Source: Prolixibacteraceae bacterium (GTDB lineage Bacteria > Bacteroidota > Bacteroidia > Bacteroidales > Prolixibacteraceae). Taken from it: 46,588 bases of DNA. Under the pieces are notes generated by a model that worked only from the letters and a program-made list of their open reading frames with translations, made no database searches and had not been told where the DNA came from. Location: positions 1-46,588 of the forward strand of contig CANJNY010000024.1 of NCBI GenBank assembly GCA_947475715.1. Reading direction: 5' to 3'. Below are positions 1-9,085 of the stretch, piece after piece. A program made the translations under genes and the position numbers. How positions within the stretch are numbered: position 1 is the stretch's first letter; the number at the start of each line of letters is the position of its first letter.

Positions 1-143
1 ACGGAATTCTTGTTCAAAATAATGCTATTATTTATGGATGTACAAGTGATGAAAAAGTTTATAATCAGCTCAAAGGTGGCATCAGATTGCAGGACCACGG
101 TTGTATTGTCAACTACCGGAATATCTGGGTTAGGGAACTCTAA
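1..143 (+). CDS. 3-keto-disaccharide hydrolase (DUF1080) family protein, C-terminal fragment
   Basis: Only the last 46 codons are present, in the frame that begins at base 3 and stops with TAA at 141-143. The translation ends in GIRLQDHGCIVNYRNIWVREL-like sequence; the segment IRLQDHG followed by NYRNIWVREL is the usual C-terminal signature of DUF1080 jelly-roll proteins. Members of this family hydrolyse 3-keto-glycosides and are usually secreted. A Gfo/Idh/MocA oxidoreductase follows downstream, which is the common partner that makes or consumes 3-keto sugars. The N-terminus lies outside the window, so signal peptide and catalytic residues cannot be judged. Confidence 0.8.
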   Translation, partial: GILVQNNAIIYGCTSDEKVYNQLKGGIRLQDHGCIVNYRNIWVREL

Positions 144-216
144 ATATTTAACTATTCGTTTTCTAAAGCGCTGATAATACGCGAACTTATTTTGCTTTTT
201 TATAAAAATTCTGAAC

Positions 217-250
217 ACCGTGGGACATTTTAGTTCCACGGTTTTTTTTT
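217..250 (+). terminator. Rho-independent terminator of the DUF1080 gene
   Basis: A 10-bp stem (ACCGTGGGAC at 217-226 with GTTCCACGGT at 233-242, one G-T wobble) encloses a 6-nt loop and runs straight into nine T residues. It lies about 75 bases after the stop codon at 143. Confidence 0.85.
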
Positions 251-366
251 ATCGATTTATGGCGATGCTCTCTTAAAAATTATTAATCTGAATTCCTGTT
301 TAACATAGCGATTTTTCCCCTGCATTAATATTCTGTATCTTTATTTGGTTTGATAGTTCGTTCTAT

Positions 367-600
367 TTATGCACTGAAAATTGACGTTTTGCTTGTCCCC
401 GAAGGGTTATCCGAGGCATCTGTCAGAGATATTTTACAAGGTGATGGCTTTAATAATAATAATTTGCCAAAGGAATCAATATCCTCCCAGATCTTTTTTA
501 CCAGTGGTTCGTTTCCCTTAATGGAGAGAATTTCCTTCCGTTTCTCTTCCCATGGAATACACAATCCTGGCTTTACTTTTGACCGAAGATGATTTGCCAT
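367..600 (-). pseudogene. Possible decayed fragment, faintly M81 (MlrC)-like
   Basis: An open minus-strand stretch of 77 codons has no visible promoter and no full-length counterpart. Near its end it reads LTDASDNPSG, which resembles the D-x-x-DNP-G motif of M81/MlrC-type metallopeptidases, preceded by a W-EKRKE stretch that would suit the helix before it. The match is short and the reading frame ends a few codons later, so if the resemblance is real this is a remnant. A plus-strand ORF of similar length overlaps it (350-592) and resembles nothing I know. Confidence 0.2.
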
Positions 601-625
601 GCCTTAATCCGATCCGAAAACGGTT

Positions 626-856
626 TCAGGAGCTGGAATATTTTGTGCATCCAATTCGAGCAATGGGGCTGAACTTCCTGTGTAGACTCCAAATTCTCGT
701 GTGAAATCGGTCAGGACGTGTATATTTTGCCGCGAATTTGGCCACAAACGGCCTGATTGGAATCCTGTCGGGTTTTTTATTACGCATGGCTGTAAGGTGG
801 CGCGATAATCTCTGTTGATAAAGTTGGTTGTAGTTTGTGATGGTATAAATTATCAA
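626..856 (-). pseudogene. Possible URO-D (uroporphyrinogen decarboxylase-like) family N-terminal remnant
   Basis: The minus-strand reading frame contains LTAMRNKKPDRIPIRPFVAK followed by FAAKYT. That is very like the N-terminus of URO-D/methylcobamide methyltransferase-type proteins, which start with a helix, then x-PDR(I/V)P and a buried FAA-Y segment. After KYT the similarity stops abruptly and the frame closes within 35 codons, whereas the family is about 340 residues long. I read it as a truncated or frameshifted remnant; the family call rests on about 25 residues. Confidence 0.35.
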
Positions 857-1027
857 CCCCTAAAATAAGAAATTTTAACTTTATGTGTTTAAAAATTGAA
901 TTGTTTGTTTTTAATCCTATTTTTATTCTCTAATTCCGAAGGTGAAAAATGTGTAAATTCTTTTGATAACTAACTCAAAATATAGATTTAATTAACCGAT
1001 TACATTAACAATAAAAAAAATAATTGC

Positions 1028-2395
1028 ATGACAAACCGAAGAGAGTTTATCCGGAAAAGTGTTTTGGGAACCGCAGGGATCTCCATTGGAGCAAGTGCTT
1101 TCAGTGCAAAGTCTTATAATTCAATTATGGGATCCAACGACCGGATTACCGTTGCTGTAATTGGTATACGCGGCCAGGGTGGTTCACATATTAAAAGCTG
1201 GTGTGGTCTTAAAGAGTCAAATAATGTTCGGCTTAAAACACTTTGTGATGTTGATGAACAGTTTTTTGCTGACCGGATTAAAACCGTTCAATCGCTGACG
1301 GGTGACACACCGACCACGCAAGGGGATATGCGCAAGGTTTTTGAGGATAAGGAGATCGATGCTGTTTCGCTGGCGATTCCAAACTTCTGGCATGCACTTG
1401 CAACGATTTGGGCCTGTCAGGCCGGTAAAAACGTATATGTTGAGAAGCCGGCGATGCATAATCTGTTTGAGGGGCGAAAAATGATTGAGGCTGCCCGCAA
1501 GTATAATGTCCGTGTGCAGACCGGCTTTCAAAACCGTTCGATATCGGGTGTGATGGAAGCGATGAAATTTCTGCATGAAGGGGGTATCGGGGATGTTTTT
1601 ATGGCTAAAGGGTTGTGCTTTAAGCCTCGTGATTCCTTCGGAATTACAGCAGACAGTCAGCCGCCTGCATCACTGAATTACGACTATTGGCTCGGTCCAT
1701 GCGATTGGAGGCCATATAACGAGAAGAAGGGGCATTATAACTGGCATTGGTTCTGGCAGACTGGTGGAGGTGATACCGGAAATCAGGGTCCTCACCAGTT
1801 CGATGTGGCACGATGGGGATTGAATAAACACGAACATCCTGTTTCTGTCTTTTCGATGGGGAACGTATTTGGCATTAATCCGAAAGAGTGTGCACAGGAA
1901 ACCCCAAATACACAAACATCACTGATTAAATACAGCGATGGTAAAATTCTTGAATTTGAAACACGTGGTCGGTATACCAATACCGAATCGGGTATGGGAA
2001 TCAGAGTTGGGAATATGTTTTACGGAACAGAGGGCTACCTTGAAATTGACGGTGGTAACTGGAAAGCTTACCGCAAGCGGGAGGACAAACCTTTTGCAGG
2101 ATCAGGTGTTGGAGAAAAACCTGCAGATCCAACTTTTCTTGCCCCTCCGGGTGGTGGAAGTCATTACGCCAATCTCGTGGATGCAATCCGGTCCGGAAAG
2201 AATGAAGACCTTCATTGTGATATCGCTGATGGATTTATGTCCTCTGCGCTGCCTGCACTTGCCAATATCTCCTATCGGCTTGGACGTGAACTGAATTTTG
2301 ACGGAGTAAAGGAGAAGTTTATAAAGGATAAGGAGGCTAATAAACTCCTTACACGTGAATACCGGAAACCATATATTGTTCCTGATATTGTTTAG
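1028..2395 (+). CDS. Gfo/Idh/MocA family oxidoreductase with Tat signal
   Basis: The 455-residue product begins with a twin-arginine leader (NRREFIRKS at residues 3-11, then a mildly hydrophobic GTAGISIGASAF stretch), so it should be folded with its cofactor and exported to the periplasm. A Rossmann segment follows (VAVIGIRGQGG, about 43-53), then the family EKP motif (YVEKPAMHN, about 138-146) and the usual C-terminal alpha/beta fold. Exported members of this family in Bacteroidota oxidise or reduce sugars at C3, or remove N-acetylgalactosamine. The neighbouring DUF1080 fragment favours 3-keto-sugar chemistry, but the substrate is not readable from sequence. The ATG has no Shine-Dalgarno, as is normal for the phylum. 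Confidence 0.88.
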   Translation: MTNRREFIRKSVLGTAGISIGASAFSAKSYNSIMGSNDRITVAVIGIRGQGGSHIKSWCGLKESNNVRLKTLCDVDEQFFADRIKTVQSLTGDTPTTQGDMRKVFEDKEIDAVSLAIPNFWHALATIWACQAGKNVYVEKPAMHNLFEGRKMIEAARKYNVRVQTGFQNRSISGVMEAMKFLHEGGIGDVFMAKGLCFKPRDSFGITADSQPPASLNYDYWLGPCDWRPYNEKKGHYNWHWFWQTGGGDTGNQGPHQFDVARWGLNKHEHPVSVFSMGNVFGINPKECAQETPNTQTSLIKYSDGKILEFETRGRYTNTESGMGIRVGNMFYGTEGYLEIDGGNWKAYRKREDKPFAGSGVGEKPADPTFLAPPGGGSHYANLVDAIRSGKNEDLHCDIADGFMSSALPALANISYRLGRELNFDGVKEKFIKDKEANKLLTREYRKPYIVPDIV

Positions 2396-2416
2396 GGGTT
2401 AATTCCCAAAGGGTAT

Positions 2417-2461
2417 GCCGCTGAAATTCCCTCGTTGAACGAAGGGGGAATTTCAAGCGGC
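2417..2461 (+). terminator. Long intergenic stem-loop after the oxidoreductase gene
   Basis: The arms GCCGCTGAAATTCCC (from 2417) and GGGAATTTCAAGCGGC (to 2461) form a strong, slightly imperfect stem with a small loop. It sits about 20 bases beyond the stop codon of the oxidoreductase and about 110 before the next gene. There is no T-run after it, so it may be an RNA-stabilising or attenuating hairpin and not a classical terminator. Confidence 0.45.
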
Positions 2462-2568
2462 ACATTTCAATATACGATCTATTGCTGCTAATTCTAACGA
2501 GTCTTTACCGGTCTTTGTCATTAACTATTTAACCAATAAGTGATAAGATATATTTTGAAAAATAACTT

Positions 2569-4605
2569 ATGAATAAAATTTATGTTTTATGTATATTTCT
2601 TCTGTTTTCCTGCGGGGCGATTGGACAGATCGCAGAGTTGTCTGTAAAGGAGAATATGGGAATGTATCTTCCTGAGGTTGTAGTCGGGGGCAAGGTGATC
2701 CTTTCACCGCCTGTTGAAGGGTTGTGGTCGATTGGTACTGCGTGGGAAAAAAGCTGGCCGGCTGGATGGCATCATGCTTCGCCGGTTGTCAGTGAATATT
2801 CAGGAGACTGGCGAATCCTTAAAGGGGAGTTAAAATTGCCGACAGGTATTTTTAAAATCAGAGATGCCTACAGATCCGAAAAAGGGCTTATCCGGTGTAT
2901 CCGGCGATTCGAATGGACCGGTACAGCAGACATAGATTCTATAACCCTTTCCGTGAGGTGGAATGTTCCCGGAAAAGAGTTACAACCTTTTTTACCGGGG
3001 ATTTTGTATTATGGAAATCCTTCAGGTGGCAAAAATACACCGGACTGTGTGCCCCATTATTCCGGTGTCTCGGGTGAAATGGCGATCTTTGAAGATCACC
3101 GTTATCCGATGCCATTTGTTTGTCTCGAATCGAAGGATAAATTTAGTGCGGTCATCCACACCGTCCCGAGCTCTTTGAGAGATGCCAGATTATTTGATCA
3201 TTGGTGGTCAATGGGGGTGATCGCACATGATGACCATTCAGAGTTGACCCTTTTATCGGGGCCAATCAGCTATAATGATAAGAAAAGTGTGGCCAAATCA
3301 CTCCAATGCGGAATGATGAAATACGATAATACGTTTATTAAAATGAGCCCGGGCATGGTTATTGAAAAGTCTTTCTATCTCGATGCTTTTCCGACCAAAA
3401 AACAGGGTACCGCATTTCAAAAACCGGTCCACGATGCTATAGCTCTTTATAAACCATTTTACACTGAAGACCTTCCAACCTATAAGGAAATTCTTGAGTC
3501 AAAATATCGTTTGGCAAAGTCGCGATGGTGCGAAGGAGATGAATATGCAGGATTCAATATGTATGACAGACCAGGTTCCCCGGAGTTTGTTATGGGTTGG
3601 TGTGGCCAGGCCGATTCCCCCGGTTTTTCACTTCAAAATCTGAAAGCCCTTTTTGATAATGATCCGATGATCGATAAAATGGTGCAGAAGTCGCTTGATT
3701 TTCTTGCCACAGCTCCTTTGAATACTGATGGTTTTCCCGTTGAGTACAAGGTGAATTCGGGAAAGTGGGTGAATTCAGATCCTGTTTCAATGGGGCAGGG
3801 GATGTATAACCTCTCTAAAGCAATCGAAGCCGGCAGGAAGAATAAACGTTACGACCTTACAAAGTGGGAAGTTTTTTTGCGTAAAGCTTCAGAGGCTGCT
3901 GCCGGGCGAATCTTAAAATCTGATTGGTCACCCCGGTCTACGGCTGAGGCTTTTTATGTTGCCCCGCTCGTAATTTCCGCTAAACTTTTTAAATCTGAAT
4001 ATTTCAAAAAGGCAGCTGTCAAAGCTGCCGATTATTATGCACATCGTCATCTGGATATGAGTGAACCTTACTGGGGTGGCACCCTTGATGCTTCCGGTGA
4101 AGACAAGGAGGGGGCCTGGGCTGCTTTTCAGGCATTTCTCAATGTCTACGATTTAACCGGAGAAGCCAAATATCTCGAATATGCAAGGCATGCCTGCGAT
4201 GTATGTCTTAGTTATACTGTGGTTTGGGATATTCCGCTTACACCAGGTCGCATGGCCGATTATAGGTTTAAAACACGTGGCTGGACTGTGGTTTCTCCTC
4301 AAAATCAACATGTTGATGTTTTTGGCGTAATATTCACTCCTGAAGTGTACCGGATAGGAACCCTTACCAATGATGAAAATCTCAAACGATTGGCCAAGGT
4401 GATGTTTCTCTCCTGTGGCCAGCTAACCGATCCTTATGGAAGTCAGGGGGAGCAGCTACAGCACACCAATTTTGCACAGGCTGGTGATATGTCTGATGTT
4501 TTTCGTTTGCGTGGTGGATATTCCGAACATTGGACAGTCTTCTGGATTACGGCCCACTTTTTGAATGCCGCTGCCCGGTTTGAGGAGTTGGAAGTTAATT
4601 TTTAG
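2569..4605 (+). CDS. Secreted six-hairpin (alpha/alpha)-toroid protein, possible glycosidase or lyase
   Basis: I do not recognise a named family for this 678-residue protein. It opens with a signal sequence whose cleavage region (LLFSC, Cys at residue 15) fits a lipoprotein. Residues about 25-300 are beta-rich with many W, G and P residues, like the supersandwich in front of toroid glycoside hydrolases and polysaccharide lyases. From about 310 to the end it is helical with repeated aromatic hairpins, for instance MGWCGQADSPGFS near 344 and WGGTLDASGEDKEGAWAAFQ near 502. This resembles other secreted (alpha/alpha)6-toroid enzymes. It follows the Gfo/Idh/MocA gene on the same strand, separated by a hairpin, so a role in releasing sugars for that enzyme is plausible but unproven. 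No catalytic residue can be assigned. Confidence 0.6.
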   Translation: MNKIYVLCIFLLFSCGAIGQIAELSVKENMGMYLPEVVVGGKVILSPPVEGLWSIGTAWEKSWPAGWHHASPVVSEYSGDWRILKGELKLPTGIFKIRDAYRSEKGLIRCIRRFEWTGTADIDSITLSVRWNVPGKELQPFLPGILYYGNPSGGKNTPDCVPHYSGVSGEMAIFEDHRYPMPFVCLESKDKFSAVIHTVPSSLRDARLFDHWWSMGVIAHDDHSELTLLSGPISYNDKKSVAKSLQCGMMKYDNTFIKMSPGMVIEKSFYLDAFPTKKQGTAFQKPVHDAIALYKPFYTEDLPTYKEILESKYRLAKSRWCEGDEYAGFNMYDRPGSPEFVMGWCGQADSPGFSLQNLKALFDNDPMIDKMVQKSLDFLATAPLNTDGFPVEYKVNSGKWVNSDPVSMGQGMYNLSKAIEAGRKNKRYDLTKWEVFLRKASEAAAGRILKSDWSPRSTAEAFYVAPLVISAKLFKSEYFKKAAVKAADYYAHRHLDMSEPYWGGTLDASGEDKEGAWAAFQAFLNVYDLTGEAKYLEYARHACDVCLSYTVVWDIPLTPGRMADYRFKTRGWTVVSPQNQHVDVFGVIFTPEVYRIGTLTNDENLKRLAKVMFLSCGQLTDPYGSQGEQLQHTNFAQAGDMSDVFRLRGGYSEHWTVFWITAHFLNAAARFEELEVNF

Positions 4606-4660
4606 TACAGTCTGGAATCATTTATACCTTTACCGCATCAATCAAAATAAATAAAACCGG

Positions 4661-5584
4661 GTGAAAAATACGATTGCAAAGGGATACCTATATATTGGGC
4701 TGGCAACTCTTGCCTTCAGTAATGTTTACGTATTTAGTAAAGCTGCGTTGAATGAGATCTCTTTGCCCTTGTTTTTGTTGGTAATGTGTGCAGCAGGATT
4801 TGTAATTAACCTGGTCATTCTTGGCGTTAAAGGGGGCTTTACAAAACTGGCATCTGTACCCCGACCCCGATGGTGGATATTTCCGACGCTCGGGTTGCTT
4901 GAAATCTTTACCGTTTTCACTTTTTATGCTGCCATAAAGGCAATTCCTGAACCGGCAGTAACCGGCTTTCTTGGAAATCTGTTTCCCCTTTTTACGACCA
5001 TATTAGGGATTTTATTTTTAAAAGAACGCTTTTCTCCGATCGAAAGTATTGGAATAGTTGTTGTCTTTACCGGTGCCTTGCTAACCAGCTATTCCGGAAG
5101 TTTAACCTGGGCAACTTTTTTTATACCCGGAGTGGGAATTGTGGTCTTCAATTGCCTGGGTGCTGCCACCGCCACTGTGATTGTGCGCTCAAAAGTCAAT
5201 AATCTGACTCCTGAGATTCTGAGTTTTAATCGTACCTTTTGGATGCTAATCTTTTTCTCGGTTTGGGTTATTGCATCCGGTACTCCATTGTTAATTACTC
5301 CCAGCGGATTTGGTTATACCCTTATTGTTGCAATTCTCGATCCTGTTCTGGCTATTTTGTTGGTTTATAAGGCTTATCAATATATCGAAGCTTCCCGTGG
5401 AACGATTATTCAATCGACGAAAGGAATTATTATCATTCCGATTGCCTTTCTCTATTTTGGAACGATTCCGCTGCCTCATCAACTGATTGGTGGAGTAATT
5501 GCGATACTGGGCTTGGCAATTATTGTGTGGGGACAGCATCGAGTTAATACCCGGAAACGACAGCTTGATGTGAGCCATCTTTAG
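4661..5584 (+). CDS. DMT superfamily (EamA) transporter
   Basis: The 307-residue protein consists almost entirely of about ten hydrophobic segments arranged as two EamA repeats. The second membrane bundle ends with the typical GGVIAILGLAIIVWGQHR stretch and a short basic tail. EPAVTGFLGNLFPLFTTILG (about 92-111) is the characteristic helix of the first repeat. The start is GTG at 4661, giving MKNTIAKGYLYIG directly before the first membrane helix, and no better ATG is in frame. Such permeases export or exchange small metabolites and the substrate cannot be predicted. It runs convergently into the RNA methyltransferase gene, with 75 bases between them. Confidence 0.85.
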   Translation: MKNTIAKGYLYIGLATLAFSNVYVFSKAALNEISLPLFLLVMCAAGFVINLVILGVKGGFTKLASVPRPRWWIFPTLGLLEIFTVFTFYAAIKAIPEPAVTGFLGNLFPLFTTILGILFLKERFSPIESIGIVVVFTGALLTSYSGSLTWATFFIPGVGIVVFNCLGAATATVIVRSKVNNLTPEILSFNRTFWMLIFFSVWVIASGTPLLITPSGFGYTLIVAILDPVLAILLVYKAYQYIEASRGTIIQSTKGIIIIPIAFLYFGTIPLPHQLIGGVIAILGLAIIVWGQHRVNTRKRQLDVSHL

Positions 5585-5659
5585 TTGATGGTGTTGTCTC
5601 TGTGAGCGCCTGACTGTCAGTGTATCTACATCCCTTGACTATTAGTTGGGCCCTCACTT

Positions 5660-7057
5660 TTAAAGTGGAAACTTTTCCATCTCGGCCTTCAGTCTGTCGT
5701 CTTTAAACTCAGATATCGACATTCTGATTCTCCACTCTTTGGGAAATGCACTGTTAAAGCGGTTTCCCAGATTTTTTACCCACCCCAGTGGAATATTCCT
5801 GTATGTGACCAGATTCCACCCTTTGTTTGCAGAGGTTGGCGATATGTCGTCCCGTTTTAGGTATGTAAGGGCATCTTCAATGGTTAGTTCAATCTCAGGA
5901 AAGAGTGACCGTTTTAAAATTGAGGAGAGTGCCAATTCATGTGCCGGAAGGAGATCTTTTTGTTTGATCTCACCAACCTTTACCCCGGCATGAAGTATCC
6001 TGAGATTATTTTTTATTTGTATTAATTCACTTACCTGACCAGCGGGAAAGGCTAATAAGGAATCCTCAAATTTTAAGGTGTCAAGGTCTGCATGAATCAG
6101 CAGGGATCTTGCTGTTTCTTTCTCTGACCTGGAAGCCAGAAGCGGATTATCTTTTAACTTTCTTTGATGAAGCTGATTATGACTGCCACCTTTGCGAACT
6201 ACCGCCATAAAAAAACCTTCACCTTTAACTTTATGAGGATAAAATCGATAACATGGAATACTGCCTGCCTCTGTGATGGTAATACCCCATTGCTTATCAA
6301 TATTTAGGCTCACTGGTTCTACATCTGCAAATTCGTTAAGCCAATTAATATTTTCCTCATTCTCCGCAGGATTAAATGTGCATGTGCTATAAATCAATAG
6401 GCCTCCCTCTTTCAGAGTCGGCCAGACGTCTGCCAGAATTCTTTGTTGCCGTTGTGTACAAAGTTGCGCATTGTCGGGTGACCACTCCTGAACAGCATTG
6501 GGATCTCGTCTGAATAGCCCCTCTCCGGAACATGGGGCATCTACGACAATGAGGTCGAAAAAATCGGGTAAGCGCTGAAAATCATGCGGATCATTATTGG
6601 TGACTACGACATTGGGATTGCCCCATTTCTTTAGATTTTCGGATAGTATTTGACTCCTTGACCGGATTACATCATTACTGACAAGAAGACTATCTGATGA
6701 TAATAATGAGGCCAGGTGGGTCGATTTTCCTCCCGGCGAGGCACATAAATCGAGCACTTTACAACCGGGGTTTAGCCCGGATTGTTTTATGGCCTGTTCC
6801 AAAAACATCGAACTCGGTTCCTGAACATAGTATACCCCTGAGTGAAAAAATGGATCAATGGTGAATAGAGGTCTTTTCGGCAGATAATATCCTGTATTGC
6901 AATAGTTAACAGCATCCAGCGAGAGTTTATCCTTGTGTTTGGAAGAATTTATTCTTACCGCAGTTGCTATTTCATTGTCAAAAGATTGTTGAAACTGATC
7001 AAATTCCGAACTCAGAATCTTCTTCATTCTGAGTGAAAATAGTTCGGGTAAATTCAT
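5660..7057 (-). CDS. rRNA cytosine-C5 methyltransferase, NOL1/NOP2/Sun (RsmF-like) family
   Basis: The 465-residue protein has an N-terminal segment with VRIN and the YYVQEPSSM loop, followed by the SAM-binding motif DLCASPGGKS (residues 103-112). Both cysteines of the family are present: DAPCSG with Cys176 (release) and YSTCTF with Cys226 (nucleophile). The C-terminal 170 residues form the RNA-binding tail seen in RsmF/YebU-type enzymes, ending in a PUA-like segment with GWNLVTYRNIPLGW. It should methylate a cytosine in 16S rRNA using SAM. The exact target base is not determinable here, so I give no symbol. It is a stand-alone minus-strand gene. Confidence 0.88.
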   Translation of the reverse strand: MNLPELFSLRMKKILSSEFDQFQQSFDNEIATAVRINSSKHKDKLSLDAVNYCNTGYYLPKRPLFTIDPFFHSGVYYVQEPSSMFLEQAIKQSGLNPGCKVLDLCASPGGKSTHLASLLSSDSLLVSNDVIRSRSQILSENLKKWGNPNVVVTNNDPHDFQRLPDFFDLIVVDAPCSGEGLFRRDPNAVQEWSPDNAQLCTQRQQRILADVWPTLKEGGLLIYSTCTFNPAENEENINWLNEFADVEPVSLNIDKQWGITITEAGSIPCYRFYPHKVKGEGFFMAVVRKGGSHNQLHQRKLKDNPLLASRSEKETARSLLIHADLDTLKFEDSLLAFPAGQVSELIQIKNNLRILHAGVKVGEIKQKDLLPAHELALSSILKRSLFPEIELTIEDALTYLKRDDISPTSANKGWNLVTYRNIPLGWVKNLGNRFNSAFPKEWRIRMSISEFKDDRLKAEMEKFPL

Positions 7058-7205
7058 TTAAAAATTTTAAATCCTGAATTTTCAAAATTAAACTTTTTCA
7101 TTTGTAATCTTCGATAATCGGTTAAAAAGAGCATCTGTTTTCGCTGACAGACGATTTTTTTTTTATTATTTCATTACTTCCTTCCACTTATTCAGGCATA
7201 ATAGC

Positions 7206-7213
7206 TAATTTTG
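7206..7213 (+). promoter_or_regulatory. Bacteroidota -7 box for the repeat-protein gene
   Basis: TAATTTTG matches TAnnTTTG exactly and lies 26 bases before the ATG at 7240. No convincing TTTG -33 box sits at the usual distance, so only half of the promoter signature is present. Confidence 0.4.
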
Positions 7214-7239
7214 TATAGTTCAGATTAAAAATAAATTAT

Positions 7240-9024
7240 ATGTCATTTTCATTTCGTTTACGTTATTCGCTCGGATTAATTCCTAAGACTCAAAAGATTG
7301 ATCTTGCCTGGGCTGAACTTTTTAAAATGAAGGAGGAGTTGAGTCTGATTGAAGCTTCTGATGAACTTTCGCGCTACAATGAGCTAAAACTTCAGGTGCA
7401 ATCGGATGATTTTCAAACCAAGAAACGGGAAATAAACAACCTTACACTGAAGGGGAGTAATGAAGATCATTTATTGAATGAACTCGCTACACTTGAAAAA
7501 TTAAGTGCGATTAAAAAATATTTCAGGTTTGTACAATCTTCAGATTACGATAAATTTATTGCCATCTCAAAGGGTGAGGAGCTTCAGAAATATCACGAAC
7601 TGGAGAAAATTACTCAATCTCCCGATTTTATACATCGCAAAAAGGAGACTGCAGCTCTGCGATATAAAGGTTCTCCCGAATATTTATTGAGGAATGAATA
7701 TATTGCCCTGCAAAAAAACAGTCATTTAAAACAGTATTACCAAACGATAGCCTCTGATGAATATCATGCATTTTTAAAGATTGAGGCAGCAGAAAAGGGG
7801 AAGGCCGCAAATCTTGAAGTTGAGGATTTAAAAGTGAAAGCTTACCGTAATTTTTTAAATTCTTCTGCCTACAAAAATCTTTTAACCGTTGAAAAGCATG
7901 ATTGGCATAACCGGATCGAACAGCTCAAAGAGGAGGTGAATCACCCCCATTTTCTTGAGCAAGAGGCCTTTTTAATGGATAATAATCGTTATTCCTCGAC
8001 CCCTGATTATTTAGTATTTGCTGAATTTTTAAACTTATCAAAAAATGAGAATATTCGATTTTATCTAAAATGCATTAATTCATCAGCTTATGCAAATTTT
8101 AAAGAGATAAGCATCTCTGCTGCATTGGCACGGTTAAATGAATTAAGATTGATGGTTGAAGATCCTGAATTTATACAACGGGTTGAATTTTTGAGGAATA
8201 AAAAAAGATATGAGCAGACTGCCGGCTATAAGGTAGAAATGGAACTTCAGGAATTGGAAAAGAGTGGAATTATTATTTCGTACCATCAGCTTAAAAAACG
8301 GTCAGAGCTCTCATTCTTTGATCAATGGGTGATCTTATTGGATGAGAATTTTGATAATCCGGATCTTTCAACAACTATTTGGGAGCCAGAGAATTTCTGG
8401 GGATCAAAAATAGCAGGGTTTAGTTTTTCACAGGCAGCTGAATTACAGGCTTACAAAGGTGTCGATAACATTGAGATCAAAAATAAAGTTCTTTCAATTG
8501 TTACCAAAGCAGAAAAGTCTCAGGGAAAAATATGGGATCCTTCATTCGGTCTGTTGCCCAAAGAATTTGAGTATTCATCGGCCATGTTAAACTCAGGGAA
8601 CAGTTTTAAGTTTATGGATGGAATTATTGAGGCAAAAGTAAAATTCCGTGCAGATAGCGCTATTACCAGTGCTTTTTCGCTCACAAGTTATCAGCCATTT
8701 CCTCAAATTGACGTGTTCCGTAGCGGATCGAAAAAAGTTGGATTTGGTATTATTGAACAACCTGGAAATGGGAATAAAAAGAAAATAGCACAGATTAAAG
8801 GTCTTGATTTTAATGATTACCATATATACAGACTCGAGATCTTTGGAGATTCTTTGATCTGGAAAATAAATAATTTCGAGGTTCACCGTGAACTTTTCAC
8901 ACAGAAAAGAGAGGAACTATTCCTGAACTTCGTTGGAAGTATTCATAAGCCGCTAAATTCGGATTCCCTTCCACACCACTTTGAGATAGCATGGGTTAGG
9001 TGTTTTAATAAAAAACAAGCTTAA
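7240..9024 (+). CDS. Helical-repeat protein with C-terminal catalytically dead GH16-like jelly roll
   Basis: This 594-residue protein has no signal peptide and no membrane segment. Residues about 45-360 hold four copies of a degenerate repeat of about 70 residues (about 45-112, 117-185, 224-290 and 297-360) with a partial unit near 186-222. Each copy carries the pattern L-x-L...S-x-(D/E)F...KK-E...Y.GS..Y, then a helix ending with Y...SS-Y-F. From about 365 the chain changes to a concanavalin-like sandwich: LLDENFDN, MDGIIEAKVKFR (about 459-470), LTSYQPFPQIDVFRSG and a final FEIAWVRCF strand. The place of the GH16 E-x-D-x-x-E motif reads Q489-I-D491-V-F-R494, so both catalytic glutamates are missing. 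Function is unknown; a carbohydrate- or protein-binding role is possible. Confidence 0.75.
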   Translation: MSFSFRLRYSLGLIPKTQKIDLAWAELFKMKEELSLIEASDELSRYNELKLQVQSDDFQTKKREINNLTLKGSNEDHLLNELATLEKLSAIKKYFRFVQSSDYDKFIAISKGEELQKYHELEKITQSPDFIHRKKETAALRYKGSPEYLLRNEYIALQKNSHLKQYYQTIASDEYHAFLKIEAAEKGKAANLEVEDLKVKAYRNFLNSSAYKNLLTVEKHDWHNRIEQLKEEVNHPHFLEQEAFLMDNNRYSSTPDYLVFAEFLNLSKNENIRFYLKCINSSAYANFKEISISAALARLNELRLMVEDPEFIQRVEFLRNKKRYEQTAGYKVEMELQELEKSGIIISYHQLKKRSELSFFDQWVILLDENFDNPDLSTTIWEPENFWGSKIAGFSFSQAAELQAYKGVDNIEIKNKVLSIVTKAEKSQGKIWDPSFGLLPKEFEYSSAMLNSGNSFKFMDGIIEAKVKFRADSAITSAFSLTSYQPFPQIDVFRSGSKKVGFGIIEQPGNGNKKKIAQIKGLDFNDYHIYRLEIFGDSLIWKINNFEVHRELFTQKREELFLNFVGSIHKPLNSDSLPHHFEIAWVRCFNKKQA

Positions 9025-9085
9025 ATAATAGTCTAAAACTCACCCCTTTTTGATAATGGTGTTCTTAATTAATAGGAAGGATATA

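Noticed and set aside
350-592. Plus-strand 80-codon reading frame as a gene
   Set aside because: It overlaps the minus-strand fragment, has no family resemblance and no promoter, and reads like an antisense shadow.
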